64,000 nucleotides of DNA, taken from contig CM017564.1 in NCBI GenBank assembly GCA_007844125.1, positions 22,976,992-23,040,991 on the forward strand, given 5' to 3'. Origin of the DNA: Sinonovacula constricta. Lineage: Eukaryota; Mollusca; Bivalvia; Cardiida; Solecurtidae. Below are positions 13,061-26,145 of this stretch, one piece after another (within the stretch, counting starts at the first letter, position 1; every line of letters starts with the position of its first letter). The translations under genes were made by a program, and so were the position numbers. The notes under the pieces are model-generated. The model did not search any database. It saw only the letters and a program-made list of their open reading frames with translations, and had not been told where the DNA came from.

Positions 13061-15237
13061 AAATACTGATATTACCTTTTCTTATTTACCTATTGTACTA
13101 AAATATGTATATGCATGTTTCTAAAAATATATAGAAACGTGTTGTATGTAAAACGCTGTGTTTAAAGCCTGAAATAACGGCAGATACATGTATTTGTTCG
13201 CATAAGAGAGTGACTTCTAAAAAGCACGTATACAAGAAGACATGTGTTTAGACATGTGTTTAGAAATAACTGATATACGGCAACTTTTAATCATATCACA
13301 CTTGGATGTCATAAAATGCAAACATATGCACCACCCGAAATCATATGATCCAAAAAAGACAATTTCCTTTCTGTAACAGTATCTAACGTCCCGCCCCTTG
13401 ACAATTGAAATATTGCACATTTGTTTTTATGTTGTCTCTCACCTTTTGAACGTTCCACTTTGCTGCTTTGTCTGTCTGTCGTAATTAAACATCCTACAGA
13501 CAAATATAACAGGACAAAACTGCATTTTTTATTAAAGAAACTGTCATGCACTTTCGTTAATTATCGATGGGCATTTTACTTTTAAAATGATTAAAACTGT
13601 ACAACATCGTGTTGTCTGTTCTCAATATAGAATGTTTAAAAAGTCGGAAAGTATCGATTGAGCTTTATATAATTACTTGTATAATACATTCCCGTAAATC
13701 CTCTATGTTCTTGATTCTAGGCAACGTATTACACGACAAAAACAGGTTAAATATTTAGTCGTCTGCGTGTCTGTGCACAATCGGCCGATGTATAACGCAA
13801 TAAACTCGTGATGTTTGGACAAGCAATGTGTGTTTAAGAGAGCGAAAATTATATCAATTCGGAAATTATTACAAAACCACTCAATGTCTTGCATTAATGG
13901 AGCTTTTGAATAGAATGAAAATAGCAGAATAGCAGACACATTAAGGACACTACAACAGCGGCCTCATTGTCCCACTAATTGCTACACTTAAGCTGCAACC
14001 TTTATACAAGTGAGAACAGCTTATTTGACAGAAGGTAACCATGTAAAGAATGGTCGCAGAAAGGTGATCTATCATGAAGGGTACAGTTGTCGGAATTGGA
14101 AGGTGGACTTGTCTTGGAAGTACAGACGGAGTGGCAAGTAATGACGAATGTGGATAATTTGATACCGAATTTCGACCATAGTAGACATATATCCATCTGT
14201 CTCTATTTACTACGTTGTGAAATTAGGCGCGACCTCGAATATACGTATTAGCCCTTTGTGAAACCAAATAGCAAATGGCGATTTTCAGTTCTTGTAAGCA
14301 CTTAAACAACGTAGATATGTATTGAAGTAGATTGTCAATTACAAGGGTCATAATTACCGTCCATCGGAATGTATGTTTGTTTGCAAAATGTACATGGAAA
14401 ATTTACATGCCTGATAGGGGCAACACCTTTGATTGGTATGTTTTAATTAGGAGTAAGTTTTCAGCTTTGCATAAGATGTATCAATTGCAGTCAAATCAGA
14501 AAGATAGCATTTCCAATTGTTGACTTTACAGAGTGTTTGGTGAGTACGAAACGTGTTGTGTCAAGAAAAGGATTGACAAATGACCTGAGACGTAGCTATG
14601 AAATGGTCTTACAACTGTTATTTAGACACGAACCGAACTTCAATAAGTCAGCATTGCACTCAATATGTATCGGGATATCATGGTACAAGAATGATTCTAA
14701 GGCAAATTAGGTTAAAAGAAGGTTAATAGTTCACTCTGTGAATTGGAAATGCCATATTTTGAAAAGGAAGCACATGGCCAAATCCTTCGAGAGTGTCTTC
14801 AATGGCGGTAGTAATCCTTAATTATTTACAAAACATTCCTATCTTGACATTGATGCAGAACAGTAGCAGTATTTGAGCTGTGCATATGTCTCTAACTTCT
14901 TAACTCTAGTCCAAAATAATGGTCATTCAGAACTAGTCAGAAACTGCACCTTCCAAATAAATGGGAAAGACATTTCATACTATACTGTCATATTATACAT
15001 ATATTTGTGTTCAATTTCTTCGATGGTTTCTCTCATATGACACTGTAAATCTTCTCTTATAAATGCTCTCTTGTTGTTGTTTCATTCCTAAAGCATTTTA
15101 TTTTGTCTTGGCGGTGGGATTATACCTCATTTTAATGGTAATAAAACGAAGCAAAAATGTGTAATAGTAAATCAATTATTTAAGTGTTATAATGCTCCGA
15201 GTTGACGTTATGAATTTCCTTTTCATTTCCAAGTTTA
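13061..15237. other. No recognisable gene
   Basis: AT-rich sequence. Open frames up to about 80 codons occur on the minus strand near 13.2-13.9 kb, but they show no recognisable motif, no consistent splice sites and no coding-like composition. Confidence 0.45.
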
Positions 15238-15522
15238 CCGAACCTGGTAGCGCAATTGGTAGAGCGTCGGCTCCAGGTACGGGAGGACCAGGGTTCAATC
15301 CCGGGCCGCGACATACCCAAGTCGTTAAAAATGGTAGTTGTATAGCTCCCTTGCTAACGCTCAAGCAAATATAAGGGAATAATATGACTGTGTGGCATCA
15401 TGCCAGGTGTTAACGGCATGCTATATACAATTAAGGCAGCACTATATCTGCTTCAAGTGGACACCGTCTCCAGATCTGAAATACTGTTGGTGGAACGATA
15501 AACCCAATAAACAATAAACAAA
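15238..15522 (+). mobile_element. tRNA-derived SINE, family B
   Basis: tRNA-like head with 'ggtagcgcaattggtagagcg' (A box) and 'gggttcaatcccggg' (B box). A body containing 'ctcccttgctaacgctcaagc' and 'gcttcaagtggacaccgtctcc' follows, then the family tail 'cgataaacccaataaacaa'. At least six further copies or fragments occur in this window, so the family boundaries are well supported by comparison. Confidence 0.88.
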
Positions 15523-15627
15523 GTAGTTCTCATTGCTTCTTAATCGACCAGGCACTGATCTTATCGATGTCTACCCATTGAAACATTATTTCCTGACGTC
15601 ATAAAACAAGTGAAACGCGGATTTCAA

Positions 15628-15630
<3 letters not shown>

Positions 15631-15674
<44 letters not shown>
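15631..15674. repeat. Pure poly(A) tract of 44 bases
   Basis: An uninterrupted A run. It could be a microsatellite or the tail of a retroposed sequence lying to its left, but I recognise no processed gene upstream of it. Confidence 0.95.
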
Positions 15675-15675
<1 letters not shown>

Positions 15676-17388
15676 ACCGCTCTTACAGGGCAATGTACGG
15701 TTTATGTCAGTTAATGTGTTTAAACTCTCTCAACGACTGTAATTCATGTTGAGTATAAGCTGTCATTGATTTTGAAAACTTAATTTTGGCAGCTCCATTG
15801 TCCTTAAGTCCCGTTTGACTCTGGCATTAATTGAAATATTGAGAGCCGGTTCTGCCTCAGCTTTTCTTGTATTTTTGTCAATATTAAGACACAAGAATAG
15901 TTTCTGGAAATGAATCTTATTTTTGTATGACATGTGTCATTCACAAGACTTAATATTAACGATTTCTTTACTTGGAATTTGCACAGTTGTATTTGGACGA
16001 ATATTTATAGAATTAAGTGGGCTTAATTAACATTGCTAATCGATGTAATCAATTTCAGTCTGTTGTTTTACTTGAATTGTTTTTGCCATCTTATAAAATG
16101 CTTTGACGGTAATGACTTCAATGAGGATGGGAGTACCGGAAGAGAACCAATTGGGGTTCTTTTCGCATAAAACTACTCAAAGACCATTAGAGCAGGTTGT
16201 GTTTTTTAATCAGTATCTTGCAATGCTCAAAGTTAATACCGATTATGCCGGTTTAAAGGCAAAATTAAACATAGAGGAATTCTTTACAAAAACTTGATGT
16301 GAATCACCTGGTATGTACATTTTGGCGAGCAAATACATGTATACAAATTAAGATGGGTTATTTGTCGATGTAGCTAAAGCCAAATTACGACATCAACTCA
16401 GTAAAACTGTTGATCGATGCCTATGATTATAACTAAGACAACTGTTATAAAATATATTTGTCTTCGTCAAAATATTTTTGTAACTTACCATTTAGAGTAT
16501 GTTAGTGTAATTAAAGAGCTGAACATAATATACTGTCTTGTACATAGAACTTTATAACATACAGTATTGATCACATTAGACACAAATGATATCACAGCGA
16601 CATGGACATTGATATTGATGATGATGATTGGTTTTATATTTAATACCCGGTATCACCCAAATATGTTGTGTTTTTTAGCTTAAAGTAAATGATTCTTGAA
16701 GCATTCAGTCGTCACTGCATGGACAAACTGTCCAGCCATAATGTATTTTTTTCTCAAAAGTATGCTTTAAGTAGTCCGGCAACACAACAACTGGAACCAG
16801 TTCGGTTGCGAAAATTTGCTCATATTTTATCTCGCGTCCGGATGAAGTGCGCTTATGTTTATTATCTGAGTGATGCGTGCTGTTGCATGTGTTTGTGTTT
16901 GATTTGTCCTAAATCATTTGTAACTTTGAAACAATGAGTGCAAGTTAGGTATAGTCATGCGAAAATATATTTCTTAACCGTCTGGAATAATACGCAAATT
17001 GATCAGCAAATAATAGCTGGATGGAATTTCACATAGTTAAGAAGGGCTATCGATCTGTTTTAAATATACCATACCAACGGCATGTAGTTTTGTGGGTATT
17101 CCTTATTCTAGAACGGGTTTTCATATTTTAAAAAGAGGCCTTGTAAATGTCTTTTGAAAGATTTCCTTCATTTATATTTAAAACATCAATTTAGTAAAAT
17201 AATAAGTTTTCGTTATTACTAAACGACGATTTTAAATGATGTTAATTGTTACGCTTTAAATTTTGTTTGAGTGCATTTTCATTATTCGAGTTTTGTGACC
17301 GCAAAACGCATTTGTTGTAATACGAAATTTGAGACAATAAACAATGACTAGAGAACATATATAAAATATATTTAATATTAAGTTCGGT
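15675..17388. other. No recognisable gene
   Basis: AT-rich sequence with short open frames only. The 82-codon frame at 16,689-16,937 has no motif I recognise. Confidence 0.45.
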
Positions 17389-17482
17389 GAACATGTTGTA
17401 GAATTGAATTCAAAAGAAATCTTTCTATTTTGACCGAACATGTTGTAGAATTGAATTCAAAAGAAATCTTTCTATTTTGACC
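17389..17482. repeat. Perfect 47-bp tandem duplication
   Basis: The 47-bp unit starting 'gaacatgttgtagaattgaa' occurs at 17,389-17,435 and again at 17,436-17,482 with no visible mismatch. This suggests a recent duplication or an assembly repeat. Confidence 0.92.
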
Positions 17483-18443
17483 GACATTGACCATAATTCT
17501 TTACCATATTAAGTCGTTAAACCTAAAAAATCATATTTTGAATCCCCATGTGTAATGGTAACACATGTTTCATTATAGATATACAATGCAAATTAAAACA
17601 GTATAACAGCAAGCTGATTAAGGTTTATAAAAACAATGGCATACCATAGTGCGGTGTCTTTGATCTTTTATCACTTGTGTTGTCCTGTTTCCAAATCCAG
17701 AACACTAACTCTGATTATATGTATGTGTTTGCTGAAGGCTCCAGGATTTGTTATCGCCCATTAAAACGTACATCTGACAATATTTTAAATAAGCACTTTC
17801 GGTTGAATCAACCTGTCATCAGAGACAAAAGTCGGACGAAAGTAATCGTCTGGTTATAAAACTATTATCCAGTGGTGAAAGATTGCACGCACTATCATTA
17901 AACAAACGTCTTTCAAAATGATTAATGACTATTTGAAACAACATATCATTCAATACATCATGGGATACTATGTCATTACTAGTAAATGATGTATCGTGAG
18001 TCTGTACATATTAAAATAGACAATGCCTGGCGATGACTATAGTTTAATTATGATTGATAGATTACTCTCAATAAAATATAAGCAACACCATCTTCTGTTA
18101 TACTATTTGAAACAGTATCCTCCTAATTGATTATACAAGTTTGACCACAATGATAACTAATTTGGTGAACATTATACCATACAACAAAGACGTAATAAGT
18201 GCTATTATAGAGAGTTCTCTTCATACACATAATAATCGTTGTATTTGTTAAGATAAATTACGCATCACCAAACGTACATTTTTCTAAAATAATACCCATG
18301 TCAAGCATTAGATAAAAGTTTGATATTAATATGTACAAATATTTTTTCTGTAAGGTTTTATGAAAGTGAAGAAAAAGTATGCCATATTTTTTGTGTTTTT
18401 AATTTGATGGACATGAATCGTTTGTTTTAGTTACCGTTTTTAG

Positions 18444-18686
18444 GAATTTGGGATTTGCCGGCATTTTTGCCGATACTGTGCAGCGACATTTCTATCATTA
18501 TAGCACAGGGGCACTTATGAGGTGCCCAGGGACTGAACCCGGTCGATCAATTATACTGACATCGACGAGTCAGGCGTAATGCAACTACTACCAACTTTAA
18601 AGTCTGGATTGACCCGGCCGGGATTTGAACTCGCGACCTCCCGATCTGAAAGCCAACGCTCTAGCACTTTAGCTAATGCGGTCGGT
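18444..18686 (-). mobile_element. tRNA-derived SINE, family A, minus-strand copy
   Basis: Reverse complement shows the family A head ('accgcattagctaaagtgctagagc', 'gagttcaaatcccgg') and the end 'gccggcaaatccc'. Flanking 'ttaccgtttttag' and 'ttacagtttttag' form an imperfect target-site duplication. The centre is shorter than in the 11.3-kb copy, so it has an internal deletion. Confidence 0.85.
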
Positions 18687-19084
18687 TTACAGTTTTTAGC
18701 CACAGTTTGATATGATAAGATGGTTCTAATGTGAATGTCGATATTGTAAGTGTCCATTTAATTATGGTCGTTCCTCATAAGGACATTAAGCATTTTCTAC
18801 TTAGTTATGGTGTTTGTTTTGTCAGGATGCTTTTTAAGTACTAACAATGTTGTTTTGTTTTTTTTACTATGATTATTTCCAAAGCGTTTTGGACTTAGTG
18901 TAAGCTACTTTGAATTGTATTTTCAATCATTAGATTCCTCTATGGTTAATATGGTACTGACTAAATTGACTTACAGCTTAAGAGAATTCAATCATACTAT
19001 TGAATAGTATAATATAAAGCAAATTATGATGAATATAACTTCAATACGGTAGTAAATAGACATGTATACACAATTAAGCGATCA

Positions 19085-19355
19085 ACCCTTTCTAAATATA
19101 TTTTAATAGCTATACCTACAATGAAGTGGTCAGCCCTTCAAAATATAGCACATTTTAATAGCTATACCTATAATGAAGTGGTCAGCCCTTCTAAATATAG
19201 CACATTTTAATAGCTATACCTGCAATGAAGTGGTCAGCCGTTTTAAATATAACAAATTTTAAAAGCTATACCGACAATGAAGTGGTCAACCCTTCTAAAT
19301 ATAGCACACTTTAATAGCTATACATATATTGAAGTGGTCAGCCCTTCTTAATATA
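19085..19355. repeat. 52-bp tandem array, about five units
   Basis: The unit 'ttttaatagctatacctaca' + 'atgaagtggtcagcccttc' + 'taaatatagcaca' recurs with starts at about 19,101, 19,153, 19,205, 19,257 and 19,309, giving a regular 52-bp period with a few substitutions per unit. Confidence 0.92.
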
Positions 19356-19865
19356 TAAAATAGGCCGTATATAAAATTAAAAAAATCATCATTTTAATAA
19401 CAGACGTTAAATTGGCATTATAATAAGGAAAACGATAATGTGTAACCTGCCACAAGCTCTTGAAAGGTATATCACTTGTATTAATTACAGGTAGGGTAGA
19501 ATAGCATCGAATTTCCAAGGGAACTAACTTTAGCTAAATCGCAGAGCAAACAGGTACATTGGTTTATCTTTCCTTGTTTGATATAGGGCTATTTGGATTT
19601 TGATAATCATAGACAATGAGACGTGTTAACCAGTTGCGATGTGTTTTATACTTACTTTGAGTGCGATAATCGAAGATTCCACAGAATATCTTCCCTACCG
19701 CTCTAAAAATGAACAAAGAATGAAATAAATTTCAATATTGAACATAAGCGCATTGTAATGTTACAAAAGCAATATCATTAATAAATGGGGATCATGAATA
19801 CGATTTTGAATAATATAATCATGCCAAACAGTTTACATAAATGCAGTCACTACTTACTCATCTAT

Positions 19866-20182
19866 TTTGTTTGTTTATTTTGTTTATTGGAATTATCGTA
19901 CAACAGTATTTCAGTTATCTGGAGACGGTGTCCACTTGAAGCAGATAAAGTGCTGCCTTCACAGTGCAAAGCATGCCGTGAACACCTGGCATGATACTAC
20001 GCCCACTTATATTATCCTGACACCGGACCAAACAGTCGTGAAACTATCCTTATATTTGCTTGAGCGTTAGCAAGGGAGCTATACCACTACAATTTTTACG
20101 ACTGTGGTATGTCGCGGCCCAGGATCGAACCCGGGGCCTCCAGTACCTGGAGCCGACGCTCTACCGATTGCGCTACCAGGTA
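19866..20182 (-). mobile_element. tRNA-derived SINE, family B, minus-strand copy
   Basis: Minus-strand copy with an intact-looking head ('ggtagcgcaatcggtagagcg', 'gggttcgatcctgggcc') and a tail at the left edge. Of the copies here it is among the closest to a full-length element. Confidence 0.87.
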
Positions 20183-20452
20183 TAGAATAATTTTTTCTCT
20201 ATTTAGATCAAGCATTATTGATTATTGTCAAAAATATCAAAATTATCCCAGCCTTTTTTTTTTCATTACTTTTATCTCAGTACATATTGCATCAGGGGAG
20301 ATAATTACACTGTCGTTTTGTGCTATTCGATGAAGATGCTGCTTAACGGCTTCAATGTACTGGGAACACAACTGTTGCTAGTTCGGGGAAGCTGCTGACG
20401 TAAGGAGCTGTTCTGAGAGCTTTTACATACACTGCATTAGTAGTAAATACAG

Positions 20453-20547
<95 letters not shown>
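20453..20547. repeat. (TAA)n microsatellite, about 30 repeats
   Basis: An essentially uninterrupted run of about 95 bp of TAA triplets. Confidence 0.97.
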
Positions 20548-20548
<1 letters not shown>

Positions 20549-21592
20549 CAAAACTAACTTCAGATATGTTTACATTGCATACGCTGAAGAGAGTCGAGAT
20601 ATATCATATATTGCCAGTACATATCCTATTGATAAAAATTTAATAAACAAATGTTATAATATGATGTGAAAAGATAGGCAGTCATACCGTTTTACCTTCT
20701 GTAGCAGAATCACTAAATACTTACATTATTATACCAGGTGACAATGAACGGCAAAACGTAATGGCCATCAAACTGATAAATAAGCCGCCTTCTTTCAACT
20801 TACCGCATGTATCATAATTTATCAAAAGACTGGGTAATTTAGTTAAATATGTGATACAAAATCTTGATTTTAAAGACAGACATCTTGATGAGATGTTTAG
20901 CAACAGTGAATAAGTGTAGCTGTATGTTTCCGAGATATAAAATCCCTCAAGTACGGTAATGTCAATACGCCCATAACTGTCTTAAAACATACATTTTAAC
21001 ATTCGGAACATTACATAATATTATGTTTAGTTTCTCACGCAGCGTCTCTATTAGTTATTACAATGTCATGATATATACAAAGCAATACTCTCAGAAATAA
21101 TTTTGAAGGCCCATATTAATACACGCCTCTTTCGTTCGTTTTTATTTATTTATTTTCTTTGTGTGTGTGTGTGATTTTTGCAATTTCTTTTAATATGACA
21201 ACTAAATTATATTTATTCACAATGTCATTTCTATAACTCATTTTTTTTGTAAAAAGGACAGTTATAAAATAAAGTAATATAAAATAAGGAAACAGTATAC
21301 ATTAACTATGATTGATACATTTATTTATTGTAATATTTGTTTTCTTTCAAATAAAGTAAGACAATAATCAGTAAATGGTATGACAATGTAGTAATTCTAA
21401 TAAAAAAAGATTGATGTGTACCACTTTAAGGAGGTGTGTCAAATTGACATTGTCTGCTCTGGTTACTTAATGCCCAACTAAATAAATACGAATTTACTTG
21501 CATTGGTCTAAATCCCATGATAAGGGACATAACATCCGCATTTAATGTATGTTATGCTTTATAAGATCAACAACGAACATATAACAAATGAC
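20548..21592. other. No recognisable gene
   Basis: AT-rich sequence with a short (TG)n run near 21,160; nothing else recognised. Confidence 0.5.
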
Positions 21593-21882
21593 GGCTACAG
21601 GTACGGGAGCCCCAGGGTTCGATCCCGGGCCGCGACATACCAAAGTCGTTTAAATTGGTAGTGGTTTAGCTCCCTTGCTAGCGTTCAAGCAAACATAAAG
21701 GTAATTCCATGACTGGTTGGCCCAGTGTCAGGATATGTGACTGGGTGTGATATCATATGCCAGGTGTTCACGGCATGCTGTACACAGCGAATGCAGCACT
21801 AGACATGCTTCAAGTGGACACTGGCTCCAGATAATTGAATTATGTTGGTGGGACGATAAACCCAATAAACAAACAAACAACA
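21593..21882 (+). mobile_element. SINE family B, 5'-truncated
   Basis: Begins inside the tRNA-like head ('ggctacaggtacgggagcccc', B box 'gggttcgatcccggg') and lacks the A box. The body ends in 'cgataaacccaataaac'. It includes a 'gttggcccagtgtcagga...gtgactgggtg' segment that is missing from the 15.2-kb copy. Confidence 0.85.
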
Positions 21883-21974
21883 AATTAATTTCATCGCAGC
21901 TACGCACAGATGAGAAAAAAACACTTAAATTGTCATAACAAGAATAAATATCTACTATGTGTTTTGTTTTGTTT

Positions 21975-22165
21975 TGAAATACATCGCAGCGACCAATTAT
22001 GATCATTATAGCGACGTCTAGCTATGTTGCTGGAGGAAGACCCAAACAAATGTCTAGGTAGAACCGCCGGCGCACAACAAGTCAGCTAGAAGACCTCCAC
22101 ATTAATTCCTTGCCTCGAACGGGGCTCAAACCCACGCGCCGAGAGGCTAAGCGGTGAGGGGTTTT
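21975..22165 (-). mobile_element. tRNA-derived SINE, family C, minus-strand copy
   Basis: Reverse complement carries a B-box-like 'gggtttgagcccc', then 'ggaggtcttctagctgac', 'gccggcggttctacctag' and 'gggtcttcctccagc'. The same ordered blocks recur in more than a dozen places between here and 62 kb. Confidence 0.75.
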
Positions 22166-22170
22166 ACAAT

Positions 22171-23544
22171 TTTTCATCAAACATTTTCTATCATTGTGAA
22201 TGGTTTTGAGTTTTTGTGCATTTTGCAGTCTGCAACGTTTTTGTTGTTGTTGTTTCTTTTAGTTTTATTTCTGATCTTTCAACTATACAAATACTATTTT
22301 TCGACAATAATTGGTACGGACGCCAAGTTTAAAAAAAATGTGCAGTAAACGAAATTATTATGTAATTATATGTTGTTAAAGCATTGATACTGTTTGAAAA
22401 ATTCTAACAAGGATAACAGAATTGCTGTGAGTTGTACAGACGTGTACTATATGATTAGACCTTTAGACCAGAAATATCTTGGAATAATAATATTTATACA
22501 GTATCCGTTATTAACAATAATAGTTATATGTATCATATGCCATGCATATATGTTTGTAGTTATAGATTCATTAATATAGGCATAATACAATTTTTAAAAA
22601 AAAGTTTTATGCCAAAAATTATATAAGTCTCTAAGAAGAAGACTAAAATTTCTGTTGGTAAAAAGTATCAATATATAACCTAATTGCAATTTGTTGTGTT
22701 TGTTGTTGTTTGTTTGTTGTTGTTGTTGTTGTTTTTGTTTGTTTTTCTCATAAATCACACTTGGGTTTACTGATGGTCAAAACAGTGCACATGTGTATTG
22801 TACTGGCTATGAAAAAAATGATTCCTTATTAGTTAGAAGTAACTAGCAAAAATAAGTAAGAGTCATGCTCAAAGTTGCACTTAACGATAAACAGTGTTTT
22901 GTTTTTTCATAAAATTATTTATTTTAATTTAACATATGTATCAAATAAAGTTACAATGTCAAATCTTAACTAGATTTTGTATGTATAAAATACTGAACCA
23001 AGAGGTAAATAATGTCTTAAAATTAAACAAATTAGAATAATGACCACCAAAAATTAAGACCCAGCAAATATATCTACCAATACCAATAGAATAGTTTGTC
23101 TACGGTTGTTTAGTTGAAAGTATGAAAAATAACAAATGTTAATAACTCCTCAACTATGCAAATTAGAGTTATGGTTCTTGTACACTTGGGATCAATCTAC
23201 CTATGAAGGTTCGTGTTTTAATGTCATTTAATATATTAAAATCATTAACGTGTTTTATTAATTGACAACCTTAATTCTTCTACTGCAATCAGAAAAAGTG
23301 TTCACTCACCCTCAATTTTGACAATTCGCTGCAACAGTAGGATCAGAGTAGAACTCGAATGTCGAGAAAACCCTGATTACATTGCTTATCCTGCTTGGTA
23401 CCAATTGTCTTGTTCAAGGCATGTATGTTGTGAATTGATCTGCATGTCTGTTGTTTTTGTGGGTTTTATTAATTTTTTTTTTCTTTTTTTACAAAATGTC
23501 AGCATCTTTAAAAGTTTATATTCTCCGTTTTTTCTCATCTTAAT
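22171..23544. other. No recognisable gene
   Basis: AT-rich sequence with short TTG-rich low-complexity runs near 22,700. The open frame at 23,318-23,593 runs into the minisatellite and has no recognisable domain. Confidence 0.45.
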
Positions 23545-24200
23545 AAGAATCTCCGAGCGGAATTGCTGGAAATCTTCTGAGTTTATATTGTGATAAGAAT
23601 CTCCGAGCGGAATTGCTGGAAAGTCTTCTAAGTTTATATTGTGATAAGAATCTCCGAGCGGAATTGCTGGAAAGTCTTCTAAGTTTATATTGTGATAAGA
23701 ATCTCCGAGCGGAATTGCTGGAAAGTCTTCTAAGTTTATATTGTGATAAGAATCTCCGAGCGGAATTGCTGGAAAGTCTTCTAAGTTTATATTGTGATAA
23801 GAATCTCCGAGCGGAATTGCTGGAAAGTCTTTTAATTTTATATTGTGATAAGAATCTCGGAGGGGAATGGCTGGAAATCTTCTGAGTTTATATTGTGATG
23901 AGAATCTCTGAGCGGAATTGCTGGAAAGTCTTCTAAGTTTATATTGTGATAAGAATCTCCGAGCGGAATTGCTAGAAATATTCTAAGTTTAAATTGTGAT
24001 AAGAATCTCTGAGCGGAATTGCTGGAAAGTCTTCTAGGTTTATATTGTGATAAAGAATCTCCGAGCGGAATTGCTGGAAAGTCTTCTAAGTTTATATTGT
24101 GATAAGAATCTCCGAGCGGAATTGCTGGAAAGTCTTCTAAGTTTATATTGTGATAAGAATCTCCGAGCGGAATTGCTGGAAAGTCTTCTAAGTTTATATA
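23545..24200. repeat. 51-bp minisatellite, about 13 units
   Basis: Unit 'aagaatctccgagcggaatt' + 'gctggaaagtcttctaagtt' + 'tatattgtgat', 51 bp, repeated in tandem with scattered substitutions and one 1-bp insertion near 24,054. Because 51 is a multiple of three, long frames stay open: a 17-residue repeat (LLESLLSLYCDKNLRAE) on plus and INLEDFPAIPLGDSYHN on minus. I see no start context, splice sites or homology and treat it as a noncoding array. Confidence 0.95.
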
Positions 24201-24435
24201 TTGACAAACTTCCACACTTCAGTCATAAACATTTATATGCTCGTTGGTACTGTTCATCCAATATCGAGTGTCAATCTCTTGCTTTTTGGACGTTACGGAA
24301 CTTATCGATCGATTCTACCCCGCTTGACAGATCCGAAACCAACTCTACATTAAAATTAAACACATTATTTAAAAGACACTCAATAAACTACACAATTGTA
24401 TCAATTGATTTAATTATATTGAAAAAAAATTGTTC

Positions 24436-24540
24436 TACAGTCAACCCTCATTACTTCGAAGTTCAAAGGATTATCATTTATAGAAAAAACTTCGACGTAT
24501 CCAAACTTCGATCAATGGGGAGTGAAAACTCATAACTGAC
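24436..24540 (+). mobile_element. Possible terminus of a pogo/Tc1-like DNA transposon or MITE
   Basis: 'tacagtcaaccctcattact' followed by 'tcgaagt' has the general look of the CAGT(a/t)(g/c)AACC... inverted termini common in pogo/Tigger-like elements. I could not identify the opposite end or a transposase, so this is tentative. Confidence 0.25.
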
Positions 24541-25099
24541 AAGAATTTATATTTCAAAATCTATGAGCAAAACGAAAACTTCTATTTTCAAATTGTAAAC
24601 CGACGTTTGAACTGACACAATATTGAGTTAAGTGTCCTACATTAAGTCTGGGGCAGAGGAAAATGCAATAAACTGATGGCACAATAATTTTTACCTCGAT
24701 ATATTTGGCATGGTATTTGCTCACATTTTCAAGTGTAGAATGTTTATATACATAAAAATGTTTAACCATACGTCTGAAGTTGGCAAAAGCATAAAGGGTT
24801 TTGAAGCAATGAATGAAAAAAGGCAATATGGAATGAAGCTTTGACTTGACGCAAGCATATAACAACAGAATGGGCAAATCAATAAACTAATGGCATATCA
24901 AAGATTTCACCAGGCCACGCGCAATTTTCATATACGTATTCTTCCATACAATGAAAAGAAAGAATTAGTGATAAAGAAAGAAGATATGAAATAGTTGAGA
25001 GACAGTGATAGTGGTATATTAAGAGAATGAGAAAGAGAACAGGAATTTGAGCAGGAGAAAGAGACATTGAGTTCTTAAAGAAAAGGTGTTGAGAAAAGG

Positions 25100-25104
25100 C
25101 CAGT

Positions 25105-25158
<54 letters not shown>

Positions 25159-25440
25159 GACAAGTAGAAAGAGACAGAGAGACAGACAGAGATGGAGAGA
25201 TAGACAGAGAGACAGAGACAAAGAGAGAGACAGAGTGAGAGACAGAGACAGAGTGACACACAGAGAGATAGACAGAGAGACACAGACACAGAGAGAGAGA
25301 AAGACAGAGAGAGACAGACAGAGACAGGGACAGACAGAGAGAGACAGTGAGAGACACACAGACAGACAGACAGAGACAGAGAGAGACAGAAACAGAGAGA
25401 CATAGAGACAGAGAGAGAGAGAGAGACAGATTGAGAGTGA
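25100..25440. repeat. (GA)n/(GACA)n compound microsatellite
   Basis: About 340 bp of interrupted GA, GACA and GAGACA repeats. The long serine/leucine/cysteine-rich frames on the minus strand are a by-product of this composition and not a gene. Confidence 0.96.
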
Positions 25441-26036
25441 GTGAAAGAGTGAATGAGAGAGTTCATGATATAAAGAAACATCTTTAGAGCGTGAAAAAGT
25501 GTCTGGCGATTAGGGTGGATGGCAAGCAGATGGAAAAAATGAAGCAATTCATAGATATTATTAAGCAATAAAGGTATAATGAAAATCATACATTGATAGA
25601 TTAATTCAACTTTCCGTTGAGAGTAGGTAGATGACAAATAGAACTACACGATCCGGACTATGTATTAACATGTATTTAAATTATTACATCACTATTCAGC
25701 CAATCAGCATACTGCAATTCAGATATCTACTAGGTTGGCGGGTTAAGATTTGCCAACAGCGTTTGAAACCTAAGGATAAGACAATACAACCTTTTGGAAA
25801 GAGAGCATGTTTACAAATAATCTAGTGACCTTATATTTGAAAACATAATTCATTGTGGTTCAACAAAGTTTTGCTTTTTTACCTAATATATTCATAAAAA
25901 TTTCAAAAATTCCCTCGAATGTCTGAAAACAAAACAGAACATTGTGTTATTTACTCAACAGTGTTATTTCCCATTGGCAGACCAAATTATTTGATACAGT
26001 TCAGTAACAATGAGAATCAGCAATAGCATATGCAAG

Positions 26037-26042
26037 TTTATT
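26037..26042 (-). terminator. Polyadenylation signal for TACO1
   Basis: AATAAA on the minus strand, about 104 bases after the TACO1 stop codon. It is the first such hexamer downstream and sits at a plausible 3'-UTR distance. Confidence 0.6.
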
Positions 26043-26145
26043 TCAATACATGCAACAAAAAAGTGTAAAAGACGCCTTTCTTGTTAAATTGTTAACATTT
26101 TTAGAAGAGGCTTTATTTAAAAGCTCTTGCATGAACCACTTTTAA

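Noticed and set aside
23613..24535. Plus-strand repeat frames as a possible repeat-domain protein
   Set aside because: The frame depends only on the 51-bp unit size; the 162-codon extension past the array has no recognisable domain.
25019..25637. Long overlapping minus-strand frames rich in Ser, Leu, Val and Cys
   Set aside because: They are translations of the GA/GACA microsatellite; low complexity in every frame and no flanking gene structure.
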